Notes: generated from the letters alone by a model not told the origin. Numbered from the stretch's first letter, positions 35,164 through 44,739 are shown. The stretch: 64,000 bases of DNA from Methylobacter sp. (GCA_030684815.1 JAUXXQ010000146.1:1-64000), one strand, 5' to 3'. Numbers and translations are program-made.

Positions 35164-36760
35164 AATTAAAGCGGGCAACATCTACAAAATACCGTTCCCC
35201 TTCACCGACCTTAGCGAAACCAAAGTACGTCCGGCCTTGGCATTGACCGATAGCGACGCACAAGGCGATGCACGCTTCCTTTTTATTACGGTTACGCCGC
35301 CAAGCGCGGCTGAACAAGCCATAGCACTCGATGAAGCTGATTTTGCCGGCGCACCGTTACCGTTGCAAAGCCACATCCGTCTGGATAAATCCGTGCTTCT
35401 CCATAAATTATTGGTCATCAAACCGTGGGCACAACTCACCGATGCGGCCATGGCGCGGGTATACCGCGCCGTCATAGCGGATGAAGTGACAGGATTCGAC
35501 AGATTCGGCAATACAGCGCAAAGCTTCATCGCCGGTCAAAGCGCCATCCCCCCTTCCGGCAAGGTCATCGGTGTAACAGAGCGGCAACTGATGGTCGAAG
35601 CCTCGCTCGATGGCTGGCTGACCACCGGGCGTTTTAACAAGGCCTTTGAACAGCGTTTTGCCGAATTTGTCGGCGTACCTTACGCCTTGACCACGACCTC
35701 AGGCTCAGCAGCTAACCTGCTGGCGTTGACTGCATTGACCTCGCCCAAACTCGGCGAGCGTGCGTTAAAGCCGGGCGATGAAGTCATTACCGTGGCGGCA
35801 GGCTTTCCTACCACGGTTAATCCCATTTTGCAGAACGGCATGGTGCCGGTGTTTGTCGATGTCGACATACCGACTTACAACATTGACCCACAAAAAATCG
35901 AAGCGGCGGTCAGCGAGCGCACCCGCGCCATCATGATTGCCCACACCCTGGGCAACCCATTCGATCTGGCTGCGGTGATGGCTATCGCGCAAAAATACAA
36001 GCTGTGGGTCATTGAAGATTGCTGCGACGCACTCGGCTCACTTTATAAAGGCCGGCATGTCGGCACTTTCGGCCACATCGCCACCTGCAGTTTTTATCCG
36101 GCGCACCATATCACCATGGGCGAAGGCGGCATGGTTTTCACCCAAGACCGCAAGCTGAAAAAAATCGTCGAATCTTTCCGCGACTGGGGCCGCGATTGCT
36201 ACTGCGCGCCCGGCTGCGACGACACCTGCCGCAAACGTTTCGGCTGGCAACTTGGCAGCCTGCCCCAAGGCTACGACCACAAATACACCTACTCGCATTT
36301 GGGCTACAACCTCAATATCAGCGACATGCAGGCCGCTTGCGCCTTGGCGCAAATGGATCGCTTGCCGGACTTTATCGCAGCGCGCAAACACAACTTTGCC
36401 TTTCTTAAAGAACGGCTGAAATCTTGCGGGCAACAGCTGATCCTTCCCGAAGCCACAGCGGATAGCGACCCATCCTGGTTCGGCTTCCCCATTACGCTGC
36501 GTGAATCTGCTGGCATCAAGCGGGTCGAGCTGCTGAAATATCTGGATCAATATAAAATAGGCACACGCATGTTGTTTGCCGGAAACCTCACGCGCCAGCC
36601 TTATTTTGTCGGCAGGGATTACCGCATCAGCGGGGAACTGACCCGCACCGATGACATCATGAACAACACGCTCTGGATTGGCGTTTACCCCGGCTTGAAT
36701 GAGCCGATGCTGGATTATGTCTGCGAGCGGCTTGAAGCATTTTTGGGCATTAATGTTTAA
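35153..36760 (+). CDS. rfbH: MazF/PemK-like toxin domain fused to CDP-6-deoxy-4-hexulose 3-dehydrase (DdhC/RfbH)
   Basis: One continuous 535-residue frame. Residues 1 to ~112 look like a PemK/MazF toxin: [15 protein letters not shown], then KVRPALAL, then [10 protein letters not shown] and [12 protein letters not shown]. From ~residue 122 ([21 protein letters not shown]) it is RfbH, a PMP-dependent [2Fe-2S] dehydrase that removes the C3 hydroxyl of CDP-4-keto-6-deoxyglucose. RfbH hallmarks are intact: [11 protein letters not shown] with His318/319 in place of the PLP Lys, and the iron-sulfur Cys set CYCAPGC...C at Cys349, 351, 355 and 359. The usual ~30 N-terminal residues of RfbH are replaced by the toxin domain. 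The antitoxin-like gene overlaps its start. An internal start at ATG 35591 would make a shorter RfbH but would cut into a conserved helix. Confidence 0.88.
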   Translation: MTCEIKAGNIYKIPFPFTDLSETKVRPALALTDSDAQGDARFLFITVTPPSAAEQAIALDEADFAGAPLPLQSHIRLDKSVLLHKLLVIKPWAQLTDAAMARVYRAVIADEVTGFDRFGNTAQSFIAGQSAIPPSGKVIGVTERQLMVEASLDGWLTTGRFNKAFEQRFAEFVGVPYALTTTSGSAANLLALTALTSPKLGERALKPGDEVITVAAGFPTTVNPILQNGMVPVFVDVDIPTYNIDPQKIEAAVSERTRAIMIAHTLGNPFDLAAVMAIAQKYKLWVIEDCCDALGSLYKGRHVGTFGHIATCSFYPAHHITMGEGGMVFTQDRKLKKIVESFRDWGRDCYCAPGCDDTCRKRFGWQLGSLPQGYDHKYTYSHLGYNLNISDMQAACALAQMDRLPDFIAARKHNFAFLKERLKSCGQQLILPEATADSDPSWFGFPITLRESAGIKRVELLKYLDQYKIGTRMLFAGNLTRQPYFVGRDYRISGELTRTDDIMNNTLWIGVYPGLNEPMLDYVCERLEAFLGINV

Positions 36761-36805
36761 AAAGCTATACTTTAAAAAGCATCCTCATAACGGAAGGATT
36801 TAATT

Positions 36806-37213
36806 ATGAAATTAATGGACAAAGAAAAACAGCTTGCAACATGGCTTATGGCGCATACAGAAATTGAAATGGCTATTTTATTTGGCTCCTACGCACAAGG
36901 AACGGCAACTATTCATAGTGACATAGACTTGGCCATTCAGCTTTCATCAGGAAAAACAATACACGCTGAAGATAAAATTAACTATGTAATTCAATTAGGG
37001 CAACTATTAGAAACGGATATTGATCTTGTTGATTTAAAAAAAGCGGGGCAGCCACTTTTATCGCAAATAATAAAATACGGTAAACGGTTAAAGGGGCAGC
37101 AAATAAACTATATCGAATTAGCCCTAAAAAATATCAATACCACGCAGGATTTTATGCCTTATATTGAACGCATGATGTTAACCAGAAGGGAGCGCTGGTT
37201 GGCAAATGGATAA
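36806..37213 (+). CDS. mntA: MntA-type nucleotidyltransferase antitoxin
   Basis: A 135-residue minimal nucleotidyltransferase. The active-site motif GSYAQGTATIHSDIDLAIQL (about 27-46) is the GSx10DxD signature, with a further Asp in TDIDLVDL (about 70-77). In known pairs MntA AMPylates the partner HepT and so neutralises it. An AAGGATTT ribosome site precedes the ATG. It overlaps the hepT-like gene by 8 bases. The pair is more AT-rich than the flanking sugar genes and sits between rfbH and prt. Confidence 0.85.
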   Translation: MKLMDKEKQLATWLMAHTEIEMAILFGSYAQGTATIHSDIDLAIQLSSGKTIHAEDKINYVIQLGQLLETDIDLVDLKKAGQPLLSQIIKYGKRLKGQQINYIELALKNINTTQDFMPYIERMMLTRRERWLANG

Positions 37214-37649
37214 TATTATTTTAACTAAAAAAATCGATTCCATTTTAAGATGCTTAAATAGAATCCAGCAACGTTTACCGGAAACAGAATCGGCCTTTAT
37301 AAAAGATTATGATGCCCAAGATGTTATTGTGCTTAATTTAACACGCGCCATACAAATGAATGTCGATATCGCAACACATATCCTCGCAAATACTAACCAC
37401 CCCGTCCCAACAACAATGGCAGAAGCATTTACCGGCTTGGAGCGTTTAAACATGATAACACCGACTATTGCCGACAAAATGAGGCGGTCAATCGGTTATC
37501 GTAATATTGCAGTCCATAACTACGATGATATTGATTTAGCGATTACTTACGACATAGCACATAATCATTTGAGCGACTTTAAGGACTATATTAAACAAAT
37601 AATTAATCTTCAAAAACCAGACGGCAAAACAAACAATATTACCCTATAA
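37206..37649 (+). CDS. hepT: HepT-like (DUF86) toxin
   Basis: A 147-residue all-helical HEPN protein. The RX4HXY catalytic motif appears as RNIAVHNY at about residues 98-105, characteristic of HepT ribonuclease toxins. The gene is translationally coupled to mntA (8-base overlap). Together they form a type VII toxin-antitoxin module interrupting the O-antigen operon. Confidence 0.87.
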   Translation: MDNIILTKKIDSILRCLNRIQQRLPETESAFIKDYDAQDVIVLNLTRAIQMNVDIATHILANTNHPVPTTMAEAFTGLERLNMITPTIADKMRRSIGYRNIAVHNYDDIDLAITYDIAHNHLSDFKDYIKQIINLQKPDGKTNNITL

Positions 37650-37664
37650 ACATTGTGCCGTAGA

Positions 37665-38546
37665 ATGATACAAACCTTATTAGTCACCGGCGCTACCGGC
37701 TATCTCGGCAGTCATTTGGTTCGTGCGCTATTAGCAGCCGGGCACCGGGTTGCAATATTGAAGCGCGCCGTATCAAACCTTTCCAGGCTTGACGACTGCC
37801 TGCCGCAGCTTGCTGTCTTCACTATCGAAGACGGCCTGGATCTGCCGTTTAAGTCGTTAGGGCAGTTCAATGCCGTGATACACACCGCAACCTGCTATGG
37901 ACGGAACGGGGAAAAGACGCCCGAAATATTCGCCGCCAATACCGCCTTTCCCTTGCAATTACTGGAAATCGCTGCGGGCTTTAATACCGAAAACTTCTTT
38001 AATACCGACACCATCCTTTACAAATATCTCAATGCGTATTCACTGTCAAAACAGCACTTTGCAGAATGGGGCAAGTATTTTTCCGATAGCGGCCGGATCA
38101 ACTTCATTAATATCAAACTTGAACACCTGTATGGCGTGGGCGATGACGCCAGCAAATTCGCAACCTATGTTATTCGCAGTTGCCTGAACAATATTGATAA
38201 CTTAAAGCTGACACTGGGCGAACAACAGCGCGATTTCATCCATATAGATGATGTGCTTGGCGCTTATCTCTGCTTACTCGAAAACACCGGCAACATAGGG
38301 CAAGGGTTTACCGAGTTTGCTGTCGGCTCAGGACACGCGGTGAGCATACATGATTTTGTCACTACTGTTCACCGGTTGGCCGCTTCGCAAACCCGGCTTG
38401 ATTTTGGCGCCTACCCTTATCGCGAACATGAACTCATGCATTCAGAGGCCGATGTGTCCGGCTTATCGGCGCTGGGCTGGCGCTGCCGTTATGGCCTTGA
38501 AACCGGATTAAAACAAGTCATCGAACTGGAAAGAAAACACTTATGA
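37665..38546 (+). CDS. rfbS: CDP-paratose (or abequose) synthase-like SDR (Prt/RfbS)
   Basis: NAD(P)-dependent extended SDR of about 293 residues, reducing CDP-4-keto-3,6-dideoxyglucose at C4. The motif [12 protein letters not shown] is at about residues 8-19. CYGRNGEK-like sequence near 80 and the catalytic Tyr and Lys in YSLSKQHF near 127-132 resemble RfbS/RfbJ, as does IKLEHLYG around 150. RfbS gives paratose and RfbJ abequose; the tyv gene next door favours paratose. I start at ATG 37665, the first ATG giving the Rossmann N-terminus; a TTG lies 12 bases upstream. Confidence 0.85.
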   Translation: MIQTLLVTGATGYLGSHLVRALLAAGHRVAILKRAVSNLSRLDDCLPQLAVFTIEDGLDLPFKSLGQFNAVIHTATCYGRNGEKTPEIFAANTAFPLQLLEIAAGFNTENFFNTDTILYKYLNAYSLSKQHFAEWGKYFSDSGRINFINIKLEHLYGVGDDASKFATYVIRSCLNNIDNLKLTLGEQQRDFIHIDDVLGAYLCLLENTGNIGQGFTEFAVGSGHAVSIHDFVTTVHRLAASQTRLDFGAYPYREHELMHSEADVSGLSALGWRCRYGLETGLKQVIELERKHL

Positions 38547-39565
38547 AACTTCTTATTACAGGCGGCTGCGGCTTCCTAGGCAGCAATCTGGCTGAAGACG
38601 CATTGTCGAATGGCGATGAATTGGCGCTATTCGACAACCTTTACCGTAATGGCTCGCGGGACAATTTGGCCTGGTTACAAAGCCAAGGCGATTTCCATTT
38701 TGAACACGGCGATATTCGTAACCAGAATGACATCACCCGAATAATCCAGTCGTTTCAGCCGGAGGTCATTTTTCACCTGGCCGGGCAAGTGGCGATGACC
38801 ACCTCGATCGCGAACCCGCGCATGGACTTTGAAGTCAACGTAATCGGCACCCATAACTTACTCGAAGCGGTGCGTTTGTACGCGCCCGCTGCAACCGTGG
38901 CTTATTCATCGACAAATAAAGTGTACGGCGATTTGGAGCAATACGCTTATCAAGAAACCGACACCCGCTATCAATGCATCGACAAGCCGAACGGTTTTGA
39001 TGAAACAACGCCGCTTGAATTTCATTCGCCTTACGGCTGTTCCAAAGGCGCGGCTGACCAATACATGCTTGATTATGCGCGCATGTTCGGCCTGAACACC
39101 GTGGTGTTCAGGCATTCCTCAATGTACGGCGGCCGCCAATTTGCCACATACGACCAAGGCTGGGTCGGCTGGTTTTGCCAGAAAGCGCTTGAAGCAAAAC
39201 AAGCCGTTGCCAACCAAGCTTTCACTATTTCGGGGACAGGCAAACAAGTGCGCGATGTGCTGCACGCGGACGACATGAAACGCCTCTACAGGGCGGCTAT
39301 CGACAATATCGGCCAAGCCAAAGGCCAGGTTTTCAATGTCGGCGGCGGCATCGAAAACAGCCTATCGCTGTTGGAGCTGTTCTCCTTGCTCGAAAAAATA
39401 GCCGACGTGAAACTGGACTACATCCATCTGCCGGTGCGCGAAAGCGACCAACGGGTATTTGTTGCCGACATTGCTAAAGCCCAACGCCTGCTTGATTGGC
39501 AGCCAAGGGTGTCCGCGCAACAAGGCGTCGAACGGATGCTTCACTGGGTGAGCCAAATAGAATGA
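38543..39565 (+). CDS. rfbE: CDP-paratose 2-epimerase (CDP-tyvelose synthase, Tyv/RfbE)
   Basis: Epimerises C2 of CDP-paratose to CDP-tyvelose with tightly bound NAD+. The 340-residue protein follows the well-known Salmonella Typhi RfbE closely from memory: [13 protein letters not shown] (about 6-18), [12 protein letters not shown] (about 78-89), [14 protein letters not shown], then [19 protein letters not shown] (about 163-181) with the catalytic Tyr and Lys, and [18 protein letters not shown] overlap with rfbS upstream and with wzx downstream. This makes tyvelose the most likely product of the pathway. Confidence 0.93.
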   Translation: MKLLITGGCGFLGSNLAEDALSNGDELALFDNLYRNGSRDNLAWLQSQGDFHFEHGDIRNQNDITRIIQSFQPEVIFHLAGQVAMTTSIANPRMDFEVNVIGTHNLLEAVRLYAPAATVAYSSTNKVYGDLEQYAYQETDTRYQCIDKPNGFDETTPLEFHSPYGCSKGAADQYMLDYARMFGLNTVVFRHSSMYGGRQFATYDQGWVGWFCQKALEAKQAVANQAFTISGTGKQVRDVLHADDMKRLYRAAIDNIGQAKGQVFNVGGGIENSLSLLELFSLLEKIADVKLDYIHLPVRESDQRVFVADIAKAQRLLDWQPRVSAQQGVERMLHWVSQIE

Positions 39566-40905
39566 GTGAGGCCGTCTCAAAAGAACGAAGCCATAACTAT
39601 CTGCGCCAGATAAAAGGCGCGGTTGTTTATAAAGCCGTTGCCATGGCCGCCTCATTCCTCGCCATCCCGTTGATGATACGTTATCTCGGGCAAGAACAGT
39701 TTGGCGTATGGTCAACGCTGCTGACGGTGATGTCGTGGATCGTATTCTTTGATTTAGGCGTCGGCAATGGTTTGCGCAACAAGGTGGCCGAAGCCTTGGC
39801 GAAAAACGATAAAGCGGAAGCCGCAAACTACATTGCTTCGGGTTATAGCCTGATTGGCCTGATCGCGCTTTTGCTGTGGGCTGCGATTACGGCGGCGTCG
39901 TTTTTTATACCTTGGCAAAGCGTGTTCAATACCCACGCGATTGCAGAAACGACCTTGCGCCTGACGGTGCAGATTGCCACCTTCTTCGTGGCGCTCAATT
40001 TCTGGATTGGCTTGATTGCTGCGCTACTCGGGGCGCTGCAAAAAACCTCACTGACGGCGCTGGGCCAATTAATTTCAAACGTCCTGGCCTTGATGCTGGT
40101 TTTTGTGCTGACCCAAACAACAGCGGCTTCAATCACCAAGCTGGCCTTTGTTTACGGCATTTCGCTGGTGACCGCCAACATTCTGCTGAGCCTGCATTTC
40201 TACCAACGCAATCCAGAATTACGGCCCAAGCCTTATCTGGACAAACAACATGCAAGCCCGCTGCTATCGGTCGGCCTGCAATTTTTTATCATCCAGCTTG
40301 CCGTACTGGTCATTTTCACCACCGACAAAATGCTGATCACCCAGTTATTTGGCCCGCAACACGTCACCCAATACGAGGTTGTCTTCAAGCTTTTTAGTGT
40401 CATTTCATTCGCACATACCCTAATCACTGCGCCGCTTTGGTCGGCTTATACCGATGCCTATCACAGAAGTGATTTGACCTGGATAAAAAGTATGTTGCGC
40501 AAGCAAATAAAAATTTTTGCTGTAGTTATACTGGCTGCAATCATGATGATTTTTCTAGCAAAGCCACTCATTTCAGTTTGGATTGGTCCTGATGTCAATA
40601 TTCCATTACCACTGGTGATTGCAATGAGCCTACTTGTACTAGTTTCAACTTGGAATAATATTTTTGGATCAATATTAGGAGGAATAAGCAAAATCAGATT
40701 AGGGTCAATCTATACAGTTTTTACTGCTTTACTGAATATACCTATTTCTTATTTTATGGCAGTTAACATAGGTTTAGGAACTGCCGGAATTGTGCTGGGA
40801 ACTTTGATATCTATTTCCGTAAGTGCAATCATTAGTCCAATTCAAGTGTATTTCTTTATATATGAAAAATCTAAAAATAGCTTTCTTGTAGAGGTTCTGA
40901 GATGA
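39562..40905 (+). CDS. wzx: O-unit flippase Wzx (polysaccharide biosynthesis family)
   Basis: A 447-residue protein with about 12 transmembrane helices, matching the Wzx/RfbX flippases that move undecaprenyl-linked O-units across the inner membrane. The N-terminus has [20 protein letters not shown] followed by [21 protein letters not shown] (about 18-58). The ATG overlaps the rfbE stop (ATGA), so the longer frame beginning at 39496 is not used. The 3' third (from about 40480) is distinctly more AT-rich than the 5' part, continuing into the next gene. Confidence 0.9.
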   Translation: MSEAVSKERSHNYLRQIKGAVVYKAVAMAASFLAIPLMIRYLGQEQFGVWSTLLTVMSWIVFFDLGVGNGLRNKVAEALAKNDKAEAANYIASGYSLIGLIALLLWAAITAASFFIPWQSVFNTHAIAETTLRLTVQIATFFVALNFWIGLIAALLGALQKTSLTALGQLISNVLALMLVFVLTQTTAASITKLAFVYGISLVTANILLSLHFYQRNPELRPKPYLDKQHASPLLSVGLQFFIIQLAVLVIFTTDKMLITQLFGPQHVTQYEVVFKLFSVISFAHTLITAPLWSAYTDAYHRSDLTWIKSMLRKQIKIFAVVILAAIMMIFLAKPLISVWIGPDVNIPLPLVIAMSLLVLVSTWNNIFGSILGGISKIRLGSIYTVFTALLNIPISYFMAVNIGLGTAGIVLGTLISISVSAIISPIQVYFFIYEKSKNSFLVEVLR

Positions 40906-41891
40906 ATACAGCCCCAACCTTGTCAGTCTGCATCCCAACATTTAATCGGCTTAACTACCTTCAACAGGCGCTTGCAGTACTTCTCCCTCAAGCAGAATTA
41001 TATAATGTTGAAGTCTGTATTTCTGACAATCACTCTATTGATGGAACCAAACAGTTTTTATGTGAAATCGCAAATGACTACCCATTGCTTCGATATAACG
41101 TAAACCCAGTGAATACTGGGCTTGATGAAAATATGTTAATAGCCATATCAATGGGCAAAGGGCATTACATCTACCCAATTGGCGATGATGACATATTGCC
41201 TGATGGCTCTTTATTGGAGATTTTGCGAGAAATTAAAAATGGCGGTGACGTCATAGTCTTAAACGGATGGCATACAACTTCGTCCCTAATCAAAAAATGG
41301 ATGCATTTATCACCATCTATTGCGGGAAATTCATTTAGCCGACCTGATGAAGCATTTATTGCTCTTTGGGACAAAATGCCATTTGGATCATTTCTCGCTT
41401 CACGTGAATGTTTTTCAGAAAAACTTTTTCAAAGGTTTATGGGTACTAGCCATGCTTACACGGGAGTAATATGGGATGCACTAGCTGATATAGAAAAAAA
41501 CAAAGGAAGCTGTCAAGTAAGATGCATAGAAAAACCTATTGTTTTGTTACGGGGTGGGGAAAAATCGTGGAGAAAAGATGCGGCGTTAATTATGCTCTAT
41601 GAAATACCTTATTGGTTCTCTCTAATTATGGAGCAAGAGATTTACAGAAAAATCATTCCAGCGATTAAAAGTCAGTTTCTCACAAATCAAACCAAAATAT
41701 CTGTGTTGATTCAGTTTCGCGCAATCGGTCAACTAGAAAAAAGTGATGTAGTTAAACTTGGGAGAGAATGCACTTCTGAACAAGTTCAAAAGCTAAATAG
41801 AGTTGCCAGAATACCCCAATCGATTGCACAACTTATAGTTAAAAGTTACGGAAAACTTAAACCCATCATCAAAAGAATGCTTCGAAAATGA
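40902..41891 (+). CDS. Family 2 glycosyltransferase, RfbV-like (putative dideoxyhexosyltransferase)
   Basis: A 329-residue inverting GT-A enzyme. The nucleotide-sugar fold starts LSVCIPTFNRLNYLQQALAVL (about 8-28), with a metal-binding GDDDILPDG loop at about 92-100. Its place after wzx corresponds to wbaV (rfbV), the tyvelosyl/abequosyl transferase of Salmonella, so transfer of tyvelose is the likely role. The gene is AT-rich compared with its neighbours and overlaps both (ATGA at each end). Confidence 0.82.
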   Translation: MNTAPTLSVCIPTFNRLNYLQQALAVLLPQAELYNVEVCISDNHSIDGTKQFLCEIANDYPLLRYNVNPVNTGLDENMLIAISMGKGHYIYPIGDDDILPDGSLLEILREIKNGGDVIVLNGWHTTSSLIKKWMHLSPSIAGNSFSRPDEAFIALWDKMPFGSFLASRECFSEKLFQRFMGTSHAYTGVIWDALADIEKNKGSCQVRCIEKPIVLLRGGEKSWRKDAALIMLYEIPYWFSLIMEQEIYRKIIPAIKSQFLTNQTKISVLIQFRAIGQLEKSDVVKLGRECTSEQVQKLNRVARIPQSIAQLIVKSYGKLKPIIKRMLRK

Positions 41892-42847
41892 AACCGCCCA
41901 AAGTCAGCATCCTGATCCCGGTTTACAACCGCAAAGACTACATCGCCGAATGCATACAGTCTGCATTGAATCAAACATGCACCGATTTTGAAGTTGTGGT
42001 CGTGGATAACGCCAGCAACGACGGCACCTGGGAGATTTGCAGGCAGATTGCCGCAAGCGATCATCGGGTGCGAATATTCCAAAACGGCACCAACATCGGC
42101 CCGGTAAGAAACTGGTTGGCCTGTGTGAACAAGGCGCAAGGCGCATTGGGCAAAATACTGTTTAGCGATGACTTGATGTTCCCACAATTTCTTGAGCACA
42201 CGCTCCCGTATCTTGAATGCCCGGACGTGGGTTTTGTGTCTACTGCGGCACTGATTGGAACGGGCGTCGAAAATGGGACACTTCATTATTCACTGGCAAA
42301 CGCTACGGAACGCCTACACAGCGAGCGCTATTTCGAGTTATTACTGACCGCCAGTGCCCCTTTTTCGCCGGGAGCAGCCATCTTCCGCATGGCGGATATA
42401 CGCGCCAATTTAAGGCTTTCATTTCCTACCTGTATCCCCCGTGATTTCACCAAAAACGGGGCGGGGCCGGATGTGTTGCTGTATGCCTTAACCGCATTAA
42501 ATTATAAAGCTGTCGTTATGCTGCCTATGGCTGAGGTATTTTTTCGGATACATACCGATTCATTCACAATAGCCAATGACGATAACGAAGTCACAAAAGG
42601 TTATCTGGCTGCGCTGGCATGGTTTTTTAAAACTCAATTAACCCAAAACCATTGGGCAAACTATATTGCCCGTACCTGGTTGTCCAAGGTAAAAAGCGCG
42701 GGGCGATTGTCCTCCCTGACAAAATACTGCGCCGAATATGAAGGCAAAGGCAGCCTTATTGAAGCCGCAATCGTGCTAATCGCAGCAGCGCGCATTGCTA
42801 TAGCTGAATTACTGAATCGCGCAAACAAGACTATTCGCCAACGATGA
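41888..42847 (+). CDS. Family 2 glycosyltransferase
   Basis: A 319-residue GT2 enzyme starting KVSILIPVYNRKDYIAECIQ, with DNASNDGT at about 39-46 and a GKILFSDDLMFP catalytic-loop region at about 90-100. The donor and acceptor are unknown. It is the last gene of the operon that begins with rfbF. GC content returns to that of the first sugar genes. No terminator was recognised in the following 163 bases. Confidence 0.88.
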   Translation: MKPPKVSILIPVYNRKDYIAECIQSALNQTCTDFEVVVVDNASNDGTWEICRQIAASDHRVRIFQNGTNIGPVRNWLACVNKAQGALGKILFSDDLMFPQFLEHTLPYLECPDVGFVSTAALIGTGVENGTLHYSLANATERLHSERYFELLLTASAPFSPGAAIFRMADIRANLRLSFPTCIPRDFTKNGAGPDVLLYALTALNYKAVVMLPMAEVFFRIHTDSFTIANDDNEVTKGYLAALAWFFKTQLTQNHWANYIARTWLSKVKSAGRLSSLTKYCAEYEGKGSLIEAAIVLIAAARIAIAELLNRANKTIRQR

Positions 42848-43010
42848 AACGCCGCACACGCTCGGCATAACTAGGCTACCGGAATATGTTTGGGGAATTG
42901 TGTAGGGATTGTTAATCAACTTCGGTGGTTATCCAAAAGAAACAGCAGAATAAATTGTATTATGATATTTTCGTATGTTTCGTGGAAAAATTAAAACAGG
43001 GTAATAAACA

Positions 43011-43280
43011 ATGCCAACCATATCCATTTTCTACGGCATCCAAATCATGATGTATTTTTATGATAATGGAAAACACAACATGCCACATATCCATGCTGAA
43101 TATCAGGATAACGAAGCGGTGTTTTCAATTTTGGACGCTGAGGTGATTTCGGGGAGTTTGCCACGCAAACAAACGCGCTTAGTACAAGCCTGGATTGAGT
43201 TATATCAAGAATCTTTAATGATCGATTGGAAATTAGCCGTATCAGGTCAAGAACCACTGCGCATTGAACCATTAAGATAA
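43011..43280 (+). CDS. DUF4160 protein
   Basis: An 89-residue protein of the DUF4160 family: IQIMMYFYDNGKHNMPHIHAEY holds the conserved (H)xPHIH segment (read around residues 12-31). It is paired with a DUF2442 gene 12 bases downstream, a frequent two-gene arrangement in proteobacteria thought to resemble toxin-antitoxin modules; no activity has been established that I know of. Confidence 0.85.
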   Translation: MPTISIFYGIQIMMYFYDNGKHNMPHIHAEYQDNEAVFSILDAEVISGSLPRKQTRLVQAWIELYQESLMIDWKLAVSGQEPLRIEPLR

Positions 43281-43292
43281 TCGGAGCTATCT

Positions 43293-43532
43293 ATGAAATT
43301 GATTAAAGTAGAACCTAAAGATAATTATATCCTGCGCATCTCTTTAGATGATGATTCGATAGTTGATTTTGATGTAAAAGCGGAATTAGATCGTATTCCT
43401 TGTTACAAAGCGCTTTATGATTTGACCTTGTTTAACACGGTCAAATTTAAAAACAAACGTATTTACTGGAGTGATCAGTTTGATTTTCATTTGGATCAAA
43501 TTTTGGAACGCGGACAGTTTTTAAAGCGATGA
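43293..43532 (+). CDS. DUF2442 protein
   Basis: A 79-residue DUF2442 protein. It has an alternating beta pattern (LRISLDDDSIVDFDVKAEL) and a characteristic IYWSDQFDFHLDQIL segment near the C-terminus. It follows DUF4160 and is probably expressed from the same transcript. Function unknown. Confidence 0.85.
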   Translation: MKLIKVEPKDNYILRISLDDDSIVDFDVKAELDRIPCYKALYDLTLFNTVKFKNKRIYWSDQFDFHLDQILERGQFLKR

Positions 43533-43737
43533 ATATCTGGCGCGATGACATGCAGCAGGTTAGCGTTATAGATTGAGTAACCGACGATTAGAAAAAGGTT
43601 GCTGTAAAACAAAATAATCGAGACTAAAAAGGGACATTTACCTATCACTCAGTCATTGAGTGGTGTGCCAGCGTGTGACCATCTTGATGAAAGCGATTAT
43701 AAACAAGACCTTGAAAATAAATACCTTTGAAATTCCA

Positions 43738-43795
43738 ACTATTGAACCCACCCAAGCAGCACGGGCTCACTGGGCAGCTTCTTAGCTCAAGTTTT
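43738..43795. repeat. Decayed duplicate of the antitoxin 3' end (TacA-like)
   Basis: This stretch repeats the sequence at 44337-44395 imperfectly (about 80 percent by eye), sharing CACCCAAGCA, CTTCTT and TGGGC blocks. The latter is the 3' end of the tacA-like gene, so the copy is probably a leftover of a second, older module or a partial duplication. It lies beyond the 3' end of the GNAT gene. Confidence 0.6.
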
Positions 43796-43831
43796 TTTCG
43801 CCGGTATTCATTATTTTCGTTTAATCGCTAC

Positions 43832-44347
43832 CTAACTATTGCCAGCCAAAATAGCCTTCAAGTCCTTGAGCAACAAAAACAGGTGGAATGGGTCTGTGTC
43901 GCTGGGTTCAAATTCCCACCCCAGATACCACTCACGAGCGGCGTCATCCTTGGCATGGACAAGCAGAGCACGAATACCGGCAATGTCAGCCGCTTGGGTG
44001 GTGCGCAAGAGGGCATCTTTGAGCAATGCGCGTCCGAGCCCAACGCCTTGATGTTTGAGGTCAACCGCCAGTCTGGCAAGGATCATGACAGGGATTGGAT
44101 GCCGTGCCATGCCTTTGAGCAGGCGGGGCGCTGCCATTTCCGGCTCAACGCTACCGACAACGAGACTGTAATAACCCACGACACGCTCATGCTGACAACT
44201 CACATAGGTCTGTGCGCTGTTGGCTTTTTGATTGGTCAGGGCGAAACGCTGTAAGAATTGGTTGAGTGCGGAGTTACCGGAATCGAACGTTTCAACATTG
44301 TCGCTAACGGCAAGTTTGTGGATTGGACTGTAAGACGTTGAACTCAC
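43832..44347 (-). CDS. TacT-like GNAT toxin
   Basis: A 171-residue GNAT acetyltransferase of the kind that acetylates aminoacyl-tRNA. It has ETFDSGNSALNQFLQRFALTN (about 16-36) near the N-terminus, typical of TacT, and the acetyl-CoA motif LARLAVDLKHQGVGLGRALL at about 92-111. I place the start at GTG 44347, overlapping the antitoxin stop (GTGA), rather than at an upstream ATG inside the antitoxin. It pairs with the DUF1778 gene. Confidence 0.85.
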   Translation of the reverse strand: MSSTSYSPIHKLAVSDNVETFDSGNSALNQFLQRFALTNQKANSAQTYVSCQHERVVGYYSLVVGSVEPEMAAPRLLKGMARHPIPVMILARLAVDLKHQGVGLGRALLKDALLRTTQAADIAGIRALLVHAKDDAAREWYLGWEFEPSDTDPFHLFLLLKDLKAILAGNS

Positions 44348-44622
44348 CCAAGCAATCCGGGTTCGCTGAGCAACTTCTTTAGCTTGGGTTTGGACTGGAC
44401 AGGACGGTCTAACGCAGCGTGAAATGCGTCCCACTTCTCTGGGCTCAGTTCAAAGCGCTGCCGGTCGGCGAGCGTTTGGTTGGCGGCAATAATGCCAGCC
44501 TCCAGCAAAAATTCACTGACGCTCTTATGGGTCGCGTGCGCCGCCTCTTGAAGCAGCAATTTTACAGAGGCGCTGGCGCGCACATCGATATGTTCGGACT
44601 TGGGCTGGATAACGACTGGCAT
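44344..44622 (-). CDS. TacA-like (DUF1778) antitoxin
   Basis: A 92-residue DUF1778 antitoxin. The ribbon-helix-helix segment (ERIDVRASASVKLLLQEAA-like sequence followed by KSVSEFLLEAGI) occupies residues ~10-45, and the C-terminal helix (LSPEKWDAFHAAL then RPVQSKPKLKKLL) wraps the GNAT partner. It is first of the two-gene unit and overlaps the toxin by 4 bases. Confidence 0.88.
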   Translation of the reverse strand: MPVVIQPKSEHIDVRASASVKLLLQEAAHATHKSVSEFLLEAGIIAANQTLADRQRFELSPEKWDAFHAALDRPVQSKPKLKKLLSEPGLLG

Positions 44623-44739
44623 AAAGGCCTCCTTATGTTGGATTTTTATGATAACGTCCCGACATTGTCATGACAAATATTTTTAAAACAAAAACAAAAA
44701 CACAGTTCAAACTACCCAAATAACCACTTTAGTATAACC

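Noticed and set aside
35153-35500. Separate toxin gene ending before rfbH
   Set aside because: There is no stop codon between the toxin-like part and RfbH; the frame is continuous, so a fusion is described instead.
43727-44254. 175-codon plus-strand frame
   Set aside because: It is antisense to the TacT-like GNAT gene, whose motifs are clear.
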